Source of the DNA: Bacteroidota bacterium
Lineage (GTDB): Bacteria > Bacteroidota > Bacteroidia > Bacteroidales > Dysgonomonadaceae
Assembly (NCBI GenBank): GCA_023418255.1
Contig: JAEZZZ010000149.1
Location: 1 to 29,866, forward strand
Reading direction: 5' to 3'
Length of the DNA: 29,866 bases
Shown: positions 24,094 to 29,866 of the stretch, in pieces
Layout: each line of letters begins with the position of its first letter
How positions within the stretch are numbered: the first letter of the stretch is position 1
The notes under the pieces: generated by a model
The model's database searches: none
Seen by the model: the letters and a program-made list of their open reading frames with translations, nothing else
What the model was told of the DNA's origin: nothing
Position numbers and translations under genes: made by a program

Positions 24094-24674
24094 TACAAGT
24101 ACAAGACACCATCATATCGTACGACATTTTTGAGTCGTATTTCATCTGTCACCTTTGCAAATGTAAAGGGCAATGCTGTGTGGACGGCGATTCGGGCGCA
24201 CCATTAGAACAGGATGAATACAAAGCCATTCGAACGATTTTGCCAAAAATATGGGACGAGCTTTCACCCAAAGCGCAGTCGCTGATTGAAAAAGAAGACA
24301 TTGCTTATATTGATTATGATGGCGAATTGGTTACATCCATCATCAACGACGAAGAGTGTGTCTTTACATATTTTGACGAGAACGGTGTGTGCGGATGCGT
24401 TATCGACAAAGCATTTCGCGAAGGACGCATCGATGTTCAAAAGCCCATTTCGTGCCATCTTTATCCCATCCGCCTGCATAAATACAACAATTTCACCGCC
24501 GTCAATTATCACACGTGGCAAATATGCAAGCCGGCAGTAAAGCTTGGCAAAAAAGAGGGCGTGAGGCTGTTTCAGTTTTTAAAAGATCCGCTCATTCGAA
24601 AGTTCGGACAAGCCTGGTACGACGAAGTGTGTCAAGTGGCCTCGCTTTTAGATGAAGAAAACCAAAACCGATAA
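24090..24674 (+). CDS. DUF3109-family cysteine-rich protein
   Basis: 194 residues with ten prominent cysteines: C20, C23, C25, C29 and C30 in FICHLCKCKGQCCVDGD, then C90 (EECVF), C101 and C103 (GVCGC), C122 (PISCHLYPIR) and C146 (WQICKPAV). The pattern matches the DUF3109 family and resembles YkgJ-type zinc/iron cluster proteins, so a metal or iron-sulfur cluster is likely. No enzymatic activity can be assigned. There is no signal peptide or membrane segment. It overlaps the CPBP protease gene by 4 bases, suggesting the two products are needed together. Confidence 0.85.
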   Translation: MIQVQDTIISYDIFESYFICHLCKCKGQCCVDGDSGAPLEQDEYKAIRTILPKIWDELSPKAQSLIEKEDIAYIDYDGELVTSIINDEECVFTYFDENGVCGCVIDKAFREGRIDVQKPISCHLYPIRLHKYNNFTAVNYHTWQICKPAVKLGKKEGVRLFQFLKDPLIRKFGQAWYDEVCQVASLLDEENQNR

Positions 24675-24793
24675 AACAATAAACAATTTATATTTTCTTT
24701 TCATCCAAGGTAAGATATGGATGCATTTTTTTATCTGACGTCTACGTTTATCAAGTGCTTTTTTACGTTCTCATCCGTTCACTAGTCCCCTAA

Positions 24794-24829
24794 ACCACGT
24801 TCCGAACCTATTTTGACCACGTTCCGAAC
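24794..24829. repeat. Two direct copies of a 14-bp repeat, period 22
   Basis: ACCACGTTCCGAAC occurs at 24794-24807 and exactly again at 24816-24829. An inverted core copy (CGGAACGT) is at 24892-24899. Repeated short sites of this kind are found at the ends of IS21-family elements, but no transposase gene is adjacent. Confidence 0.7.
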
Positions 24830-24975
24830 TCGAATACTTAAACATCTTCTATAAGACCTCTTCGAAACCAAGCATTTGATTACAAGTAATACGGAACGTT
24901 GCTATGCATTGGAGCAACATCTGGGATAAACAGGAGTTGACTTGCTTGATGAGGCAATTCGCAAGGTATCGATTA

Positions 24976-25006
24976 TTTCTCGTTTTCAGGGAAAATTGTA
25001 ACTTTG
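24976..25006 (+). promoter_or_regulatory. Promoter of hisS
   Basis: TTTC (24976-24979) is followed after 19 bases by TAACTTTG (24999-25006), a full match to the Bacteroidetes -7 consensus with one mismatch in the -33. The leader would be about 35 bases. Confidence 0.7.
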
Positions 25007-25046
25007 CAATTAAAATACAGGAAATAATTTAAAATAAACAAGAACG

Positions 25047-26414
25047 ATGCAAAAACCCTCTATACCCAAAGGAACGCGCGACTTTTCTCCCGCAGAAATG
25101 ACTAAGCGCAACTACATTTTTGATACGATAAAAGCGGTCTATCGTCTTTATGGCTTTCGCCAAATAGAAACTCCGGCGATGGAAAATCTGTCAACGCTGA
25201 TGGGAAAATATGGCGAAGAAGGCGATAAACTTTTGTTTAAAATCCTCAATTCCGGCGATTATCTGTCGCACCTGAGCAGCGACGACCTTGCTGAAGGTAA
25301 TCCTATAAAAACAGCCAACAAAATATCGGACAGAGGATTGCGCTACGACCTTACCGTGCCTTTTGCGCGCTATGTGGCGATGCATCGCAACGAAATCACG
25401 TTTCCGTTCCGACGCTTTCAGATTCAACCCGTTTGGCGTGCCGACAGACCGCAAAAGGGTCGCTATCGCGAATTTTTTCAATGCGATGCCGATATTGTCG
25501 GCTCCGATTCGTTGTTGAGCGAAGTGGAACTGATTCAGATTATCGACGAGGTATTTCGTCGGCTAAACATCCGCATCGCCATTAAGCTGAACAACCGCAA
25601 AATCCTTTCCGGCATTGCAGAAATTATCGGCGAAGCCGATAAAATTGTGGATATTACCGTGGCAATCGATAAACTCGACAAAATGGGCATCGACAAGGTA
25701 AACGAGGAATTGCGCGAAAAAAACATTTCCAAAGAAGCAATCGACAAATTGCAGCCTATCATGCAATTGAACGGTGACAACCGCGAAAAAATCAGCACGC
25801 TAAAAACTGTTTTGGCAACATCCGAAATAGGAATAAAGGGAATTGAAGAACTCGAATTTATTCTCGATAAAATTGACCTGCTCAGCATCGGCGCATCGCT
25901 TGAACTTGACCTCACGTTGGCGCGCGGACTCAATTATTACACCGGTGCCATTATCGAGGTGAAAGCGCTTGATGTGTCCATCGGCAGCATCACCGGCGGC
26001 GGACGCTACGACAACCTTACGGGAATTTTCGGACTTCCCGATGTGTCGGGTGTCGGCATCTCGTTTGGTGCAGACCGGATTTTCGATGTATTGGAACAAA
26101 CCAACGGTTTCCCGAAAGAATCCGTACAAACCACCAATGTGCTGTTCGTAAATTTTGGCGATAAAGAGCAAACCTATATTTTACCAATCCTTGCGCAATT
26201 GCGCAAAAAAGGCATTTCGGCAGAGATTTATCCCGAATCGGCAAAAATGAAAAAACAATTTTCGTATGCCGATAACAATCAAATCCCGTTCGTTGCCATC
26301 ATCGGCGAAAATGAGATGAAAGCACAAAAAATCATGCTGAAAAATATGACAACCGGTGACCAAGAGCTTGTGGATTTGGAAGAGTTGATAAACAGTTTAA
26401 AGTTCAAAGTTTAA
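25047..26414 (+). CDS. hisS: Histidyl-tRNA synthetase
   Basis: Charges tRNA-His. The class II core shows KGTRDF (8-13), LRYDLTVPFARY (98-109), motif 2 FRRFQIQPVWRADRPQKGR (121-139) running into YREFFQCD, and the histidine-specific ARGLNYYTG (292-300). A GGGRYDNL block and motif 3 (GVGISFGADRIFDVLE) follow, then the anticodon-binding domain (about 360-455). The 455 residues fit. The last codons, encoding LKFKV, and the stop lie inside a 14-bp tandem repeat, so the extreme C-terminus may vary between strains. Confidence 0.97.
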   Translation: MQKPSIPKGTRDFSPAEMTKRNYIFDTIKAVYRLYGFRQIETPAMENLSTLMGKYGEEGDKLLFKILNSGDYLSHLSSDDLAEGNPIKTANKISDRGLRYDLTVPFARYVAMHRNEITFPFRRFQIQPVWRADRPQKGRYREFFQCDADIVGSDSLLSEVELIQIIDEVFRRLNIRIAIKLNNRKILSGIAEIIGEADKIVDITVAIDKLDKMGIDKVNEELREKNISKEAIDKLQPIMQLNGDNREKISTLKTVLATSEIGIKGIEELEFILDKIDLLSIGASLELDLTLARGLNYYTGAIIEVKALDVSIGSITGGGRYDNLTGIFGLPDVSGVGISFGADRIFDVLEQTNGFPKESVQTTNVLFVNFGDKEQTYILPILAQLRKKGISAEIYPESAKMKKQFSYADNNQIPFVAIIGENEMKAQKIMLKNMTTGDQELVDLEELINSLKFKV

Positions 26415-26425
26415 AGTTCAAAGTT
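26394..26425. repeat. 14-bp tandem repeat spanning the hisS stop codon
   Basis: AGTTTAAAGTTCAA is repeated 2.3 times without mismatch over 32 bases. It covers the last five sense codons of hisS, its TAA stop and 11 bases beyond. Confidence 0.9.
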
Positions 26426-26512
26426 ATGGCAACGATTAATTGTTTTGAGGATTTAGATAAACTATGGCGCAAGTTTGCAACTTGTGCCACACATCAACTA
26501 AAAACAAAATGA
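26426..26512 (+). pseudogene. N-terminal fragment of a four-helix-bundle (S23-type) protein
   Basis: A 28-codon frame begins MATINCFEDLDKLW, which resembles the usual start of small four-helix-bundle proteins of the 23S rRNA intervening-sequence type (MAT...FEDLxxW). From codon 14 on, the frame is made by the left repeat of the RAYT element and has no similarity to that family. It ends at a TGA that overlaps the RAYT start ATG by 4 bases. The most likely reading is a host gene cut by insertion of the element. No matching C-terminal remnant is seen on the far side, and the match is short. Confidence 0.45.
26465..26489 (+). repeat. Left 25-bp inverted repeat of the RAYT element (REP-like)
   Basis: Begins TGGCGCAAGTT and ends AACTTGTGCCA. 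It is itself a hairpin: GGCGCAAGTT pairs with AACTTGTGCC around a TGC loop, with one G-T wobble. The exact reverse complement lies at 27090-27114. Confidence 0.95.
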
Positions 26513-27060
26513 GTAGAAAATACAAATTCTACAACCCAACCGGAGTTTACTTTGTCACTTTTGCCACTGTAAATTGGATTGATGTATTTACTCGCATGGA
26601 ATATAAAAACATTGTTGTTGATAGCATCAATTATTGTATTAAAAATAAAGGGTTGAATGTGTATGCTTGGGTAATAATGAGCAATCATGTTCATTTGATA
26701 ATTTCAACTAACGATAAGCCATTACAGGAAATTTTACGTGATCTAAAGAAATATACAGCAAAACAAATTTTATTTGCAATTAAAAATAATCCACAAGAAA
26801 GTCGTAAAGATTGGATGCTCAACTTATTTCGCCAAGCAGGAAAACAAAATTCGAATAATCAAATTTATCAATTTTGGCAACAACAGAATCAACCGATGGA
26901 ACTTTCAACCTCAACCAATGCAATAAGTAAGGCAATTGACTATATACATAACAATCCGGTAAAAGCAGGTTTTGTCGATAAACCAGAAAATTATACTCAT
27001 ATCAGTGCTATTGATTTTGTAGGTGGCAAGGGTTTAATAGAAATTGAAATATATGAATAA
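26509..27060 (+). CDS. REP-associated tyrosine transposase (Y1_Tnp, IS200-like)
   Basis: HUH-superfamily single-strand DNA transposase related to TnpA of IS200/IS605. The metal-binding HUH motif is MSNHVHLII (57-65, H60 and H62), and the catalytic tyrosine is probably Y145 in AIDYIHNNPVKAG (142-154). RAYT proteins usually carry the NPVxAG signature seen here. The frame is open back to 26464, but those 15 codons are the left repeat, so the ATG at 26509 (MSRKYKFYNPTGVYF) is preferred; it gives 183 residues. The gene seems intact. RAYTs mobilise or process REP palindromes scattered through the genome rather than behaving as ordinary insertion sequences. Confidence 0.92.
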   Translation: MSRKYKFYNPTGVYFVTFATVNWIDVFTRMEYKNIVVDSINYCIKNKGLNVYAWVIMSNHVHLIISTNDKPLQEILRDLKKYTAKQILFAIKNNPQESRKDWMLNLFRQAGKQNSNNQIYQFWQQQNQPMELSTSTNAISKAIDYIHNNPVKAGFVDKPENYTHISAIDFVGGKGLIEIEIYE

Positions 27061-27089
27061 AAACAGAAAAATAGCAATAAAATGAGATT

Positions 27090-27114
27090 TGGCACAAGTT
27101 GCAAACTTGCGCCA
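27090..27114 (-). repeat. Right 25-bp inverted repeat of the RAYT element (REP-like)
   Basis: Exact reverse complement of 26465-26489. As plus-strand single-stranded DNA it folds with an A-C mismatch where the left copy has a G-T wobble, so the two copies are not structurally equal on a given strand. Confidence 0.95.
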
Positions 27115-27145
27115 ATAAAAGAAAAAACCCTGAACTTCAATTATT

Positions 27146-29113
27146 ATGCTCTCGATAGAAAATTTATCTGTTGAATTTGGCGGCTTCACGCTATTAAATA
27201 ATATCTCGTTCGTGTTAAACAAAAACGAACGTACGGCACTTGTCGGCAAAAACGGTGCGGGAAAATCGACACTGCTGAAAATAATTGCCGGCTTGCAAGC
27301 ACCGACACGTGGCAACGTATCGGTGCCGAAGGAAGCATCCATCGGCTATTTGCCGCAACAGATGAGACTGGACGATTCGCGTACCGTAGTGGAAGAAGCA
27401 TCGTTGGCGTTTGAGCATCTGCAAAAGATGGAACGCGATTTAGAAAATCTTCATCAGCAGTTGGCAACGCGCACCGATTATGAATCGGAAGCCTATCAAG
27501 ATATTATTCAGCGCAGCGCCGATTTACAAGAATTGTTGCTGATATCCGGCATTCACAATTTTGAGGCGGAAGTGGAAAAAACATTGCTCGGATTGGGATT
27601 TACGCACAACGACTTAAATCGTCCGACCAAAGAATTTAGCGGTGGCTGGCGCATGCGCGTCGAATTGGCAAAAATATTATTGCAATCGCCGGATATTCTT
27701 TTGCTTGATGAGCCGACAAACCATCTCGATATCGAATCCATTCAATGGTTAGAACATTTTTTGACTACGCACGCCAACGCTGTGATTCTGGTCTCACACG
27801 ACCGTGCTTTCCTCGATGCCGTCACGAATCGCACGATGGAAATTTCACTTGGCAGTATGCACGACTACAAAGTAAACTACACAAAATATGTGCAATTGCG
27901 TGCCGAACGACGCGAACAGCAATTGCGTGCCTATGAAAATCAGCAGAAACAAATACAAGACACCGAAGCGTTTATCGAACGTTTTCGATACAAAGCCACA
28001 AAATCCAACCAAGTGCAATCGCGCATCAAGCAGTTGGAAAAGCTGGATATAATCGAAGTGGACGAAGTGGATAATTCCAAGTTGAATTTAAAATTTCCCC
28101 CGGCACCACGTTCCGGCTCCTACCCCATTATTGCCGAGAATCTGTCAAAAAGCTACGGCAATCACGTTGTTTTCTGCGATGTAAACATGACCATTGAGCG
28201 CGGCGAAAAAGTAGCGTTTGTAGGCAAAAATGGCGAAGGAAAATCCACACTCGTCAAATGCATCATGCAAGAGATTGATTACACCGGAAAGTTGCAGTTG
28301 GGGCACAACATAAAAATCGGCTATTTCGCACAAAATCAATCACAATTATTGGACGAAAATTTATCGGTTTTTGAAACCATTGACTATGTCGCCGTTGGCG
28401 ACATTCGCACCAAAATTCGCGATATTCTCGGCGCATTTATGTTTGGTGGCGAAGCATCGGACAAAAAAGTAAAAGTGCTCTCGGGTGGAGAACGCAGTCG
28501 CTTGGCGATGATTCGTCTTTTGTTGGAACCGGTGAATTTGTTGATTCTCGACGAGCCTACAAATCATCTCGATATGGCATCCAAAGATGTGCTGAAACAA
28601 GCAATTGCCGAGTTTGAAGGCACGGCACTAATCGTATCGCACGACCGCCATTTTCTTGAAGGCTTGGCCAGCAAAGTATATGAGTTTGGCGGCGGAAAAG
28701 TGGTGGAGCATCTGGGTGGAATATATGATTTCCTATCGAAGAAGCAACTCGAAAATCTGCAAGAGTTAGAGGCGACGGGCGCAGCATCCGATAACACAAA
28801 TTCAACATCGGAAGAAGCGCCTGCCGTTTCGCAAAACAAGCTATCTTATGAAGAACAGAAAGAACGCAACCGACAAATCCGCAAATTGGAAAGAGAGGTC
28901 GAAGAGACAGAAAATAGAATCCATAAAATAGAGAAAAACATCGAGCAGTTAGAACAAAGAATCGCGACCCCCGAAGGTGCTTCGGACATGGAACTACTGC
29001 AAAATTATTTGGATGAAAAAGCAAAACTAGACCTACACATGAACAATTGGGAACGTTTTACGTTGGAATTAGAAGAAAAAAAGAGCGACAGAGCATCGAA
29101 ATCAACAGCATAA
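27146..29113 (+). CDS. ABC-F family ATPase (ribosome-associated)
   Basis: Soluble protein with two ABC ATPase domains and no membrane segment. Domain 1 has Walker A GKNGAGKST (34-42), signature FSGGWRMRVELAKIL (164-178) and Walker B DILLLDEPTNHLD (183-195). The inter-domain linker at about 245-300 is charged and helical, as needed to reach the ribosomal P/E-site tRNA. Domain 2 has GKNGEGKST (360-368), LSGGERSRLAMIRLL (445-459) and LLILDEPTNHLD (465-476). A C-terminal coiled coil covers about 565-645. The family includes EttA, Uup, YheS and antibiotic-resistance factors; the coiled coil suggests Uup or YheS-like housekeeping translation factors, but the member cannot be fixed. Confidence 0.93.
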   Translation: MLSIENLSVEFGGFTLLNNISFVLNKNERTALVGKNGAGKSTLLKIIAGLQAPTRGNVSVPKEASIGYLPQQMRLDDSRTVVEEASLAFEHLQKMERDLENLHQQLATRTDYESEAYQDIIQRSADLQELLLISGIHNFEAEVEKTLLGLGFTHNDLNRPTKEFSGGWRMRVELAKILLQSPDILLLDEPTNHLDIESIQWLEHFLTTHANAVILVSHDRAFLDAVTNRTMEISLGSMHDYKVNYTKYVQLRAERREQQLRAYENQQKQIQDTEAFIERFRYKATKSNQVQSRIKQLEKLDIIEVDEVDNSKLNLKFPPAPRSGSYPIIAENLSKSYGNHVVFCDVNMTIERGEKVAFVGKNGEGKSTLVKCIMQEIDYTGKLQLGHNIKIGYFAQNQSQLLDENLSVFETIDYVAVGDIRTKIRDILGAFMFGGEASDKKVKVLSGGERSRLAMIRLLLEPVNLLILDEPTNHLDMASKDVLKQAIAEFEGTALIVSHDRHFLEGLASKVYEFGGGKVVEHLGGIYDFLSKKQLENLQELEATGAASDNTNSTSEEAPAVSQNKLSYEEQKERNRQIRKLEREVEETENRIHKIEKNIEQLEQRIATPEGASDMELLQNYLDEKAKLDLHMNNWERFTLELEEKKSDRASKSTA

Positions 29114-29167
29114 TTCCGAGCACACAAAACAATCCGATGTTGCGACATCATCCATAATACGAAACAA

Positions 29168-29719
29168 ATGAGAAAAGTCTATCATTTTATTTTTACCAAA
29201 ATACTAGGTTGGCGATTTGTCAATATTCAACCCGACATTCCCAAATGTGTCATTGCATTTGCGCCACACACAAGCAATTGGGATTTTATCATTGGCAAGC
29301 TGGCATATTCATCATTGGGTAGAAATGCCAAATTCTTGATAAAAAAAGAATGGTTTGTGTTTCCCTTCAATCTGTTTTTTAAATCGATTGGTGGAATTCC
29401 TATCGATAGAAAGAAAAAAGAATCGATGACAGACAAACTTGCTGCTGAATTCAAGAGACATAAAAAACTACAAATTGCCGTTGCACCGGAGGGAACACGT
29501 AAATCGGTCAAAAAATGGAAAAGAGGATTCTATTATATTGCCTGCAAAGCAAATGTTCCGATTCGATTGATTGGCTTAGATTATAAAAACAAAGAAGCTA
29601 TTTTTTTGGAAACACTTTATCCGACAGGCGACTACAAAAAAGATTTAGAGATTATAAAATCACACTATAGGGGTTTGGAAGGGAAAAATCCGGATAATTT
29701 TGAAGTGAAAATAAAGTAA
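29168..29719 (+). CDS. PlsC-like 1-acyl-glycerol-3-phosphate acyltransferase
   Basis: Member of the lysophospholipid acyltransferase (PlsC/LPLAT) family, transferring an acyl chain to a lysophospholipid or similar acceptor at the membrane. The catalytic HX4D motif is APHTSNWDF (H34, D39), followed by GGIPIDRKK (75-83) and the glycerophosphate-binding APEGTRK (106-112). At 183 residues it is compact, and no long N-terminal transmembrane helix is evident. The acceptor is unknown; an aminolipid or lysophosphatidic acid is possible. It lies 54 bases after the ABC-F gene and is closed by a terminator. Confidence 0.88.
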   Translation: MRKVYHFIFTKILGWRFVNIQPDIPKCVIAFAPHTSNWDFIIGKLAYSSLGRNAKFLIKKEWFVFPFNLFFKSIGGIPIDRKKKESMTDKLAAEFKRHKKLQIAVAPEGTRKSVKKWKRGFYYIACKANVPIRLIGLDYKNKEAIFLETLYPTGDYKKDLEIIKSHYRGLEGKNPDNFEVKIK

Positions 29720-29787
29720 AAACCGCTTCATTTTCATTATAAAGAGTCATTGCTGTCCGCTAAACCTTTTTTTCGTCAGCAAAAATT

Positions 29788-29822
29788 AGGGCTGATTTCC
29801 CGGTATGGAATTCAGCCCTTTT
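29788..29822 (+). terminator. Rho-independent terminator of the acyltransferase gene
   Basis: AGGGCTGA (29788-29795) pairs with TCAGCCCT (29812-29819); TTCC/GGAA extend the stem after a T-T mismatch, with a 6-base loop. A short T-run follows. It is about 70 bases past the stop codon. Confidence 0.75.
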
Positions 29823-29825
29823 CGT

Positions 29826-29833
29826 TACTTTTG
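29826..29833 (+). promoter_or_regulatory. -7 element of the gene at the right edge
   Basis: TACTTTTG matches TAnnTTTG, 24 bases before the ATG at 29857. No clear -33 match; the preceding terminator occupies that region. Confidence 0.5.
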
Positions 29834-29856
29834 TTTTAAACAGAAAAACCATAACG

Positions 29857-29866
29857 ATGAACAAAA
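29857..29866 (+). CDS. First codons of a gene cut by the window edge
   Basis: ATGAACAAA at the end of the window follows a terminator and a -7 element at the right spacing, so a new gene probably starts here. Only Met-Asn-Lys is visible; no function can be given. Confidence 0.4.

Larger units (their letters stand above)
24675..25046. other. 372-bp intergenic region before hisS
   Basis: No complete gene. It holds a repeated GTTCCGAAC-type sequence (24794-24829), an inverted partial copy at 24891-24899, a small hairpin (GTTGCT at 24898-24903 with AGCAAC at 24913-24918) and the hisS promoter. One plus-strand frame from 24930 to a TAA at 24999-25001 reads TGVDLLDEAIRKVSIISRF, which could be a gene fragment, but it is too short to identify. 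Confidence 0.5.
26465..27114 (+). mobile_element. REP-RAYT-REP module
   Basis: A 650-bp unit with a Y1-type transposase gene between two perfect 25-bp inverted repeats, each able to fold into a hairpin. This is the layout of REP-associated tyrosine transposases, in which flanking palindromes are the recognition sequences. No target-site duplication is obvious, as expected for HUH enzymes. Confidence 0.85.

Noticed and set aside
28557..29024. 155-codon open frame opposite the ABC-F gene
   Set aside because: Antisense to conserved ABC domain 2 and the coiled coil; no family features or start context.

Overview
The window looks like a chromosomal segment from a Bacteroidetes bacterium, most likely of the order Bacteroidales. 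Three things point there. Promoters fit the Bacteroidetes -7 consensus TAnnTTTG (best cases upstream of rocD, ahpC and hisS) and strong Shine-Dalgarno sequences are scarce. The succinate dehydrogenase/fumarate reductase genes are in the order cytochrome b, flavoprotein, iron-sulfur protein, with a single-chain five-helix cytochrome b. Several families have Bacteroidetes-type architectures: a kinase-RapZ fusion, a lysyl-tRNA synthetase with a C-terminal extension, a short glucose-6-phosphate isomerase and a DUF3109 protein. Species cannot be named from the sequence alone.

Layout. 1-3000 (mostly minus): mscL with a terminator, then rocD-ctlX, a two-gene operon for citrulline/ornithine catabolism. 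3100-5770 (plus): tsaE (tRNA t6A synthesis) and a large exported TPR protein. 6090-9805 (plus): the frdCAB/sdhCAB operon with promoter and terminator. 9830-14130 (minus): nadE, a fused sugar-kinase/RapZ C-terminal-domain protein and a MurU-like nucleotidyltransferase, probably one transcription unit. 14369-19343 (minus): lysS, gpsA and pgi, ended by a terminator, then a HAD phosphatase/mutase. 19344-20778: a gene-free stretch with a decayed ISL3-family transposase. 20779-22980 (minus): ahpC-ahpF. 23176-24674 (plus): a CPBP membrane protease overlapping a Cys-rich DUF3109 gene by 4 bp. 24675-25046: intergenic DNA with a GTTCCGAAC-type repeat. 25047-29866 (plus): hisS, a REP-associated tyrosine transposase between perfect 25-bp inverted repeats, an ABC-F ATPase, a PlsC-like acyltransferase and the first codons of one more gene.

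Most genes are housekeeping. The more unusual material is the kinase-RapZ fusion beside a MurU-like enzyme (candidate amino-sugar salvage with a built-in GlcN6P sensor), the intact RAYT element that appears to have landed just inside a four-helix-bundle gene, a 24-bp palindromic site upstream of the TPR gene, and short repeat tracts at gene 3' ends. I found no CRISPR array, rRNA, tRNA or prophage, and nothing that amounts to a clearly new defence or biosynthetic system.
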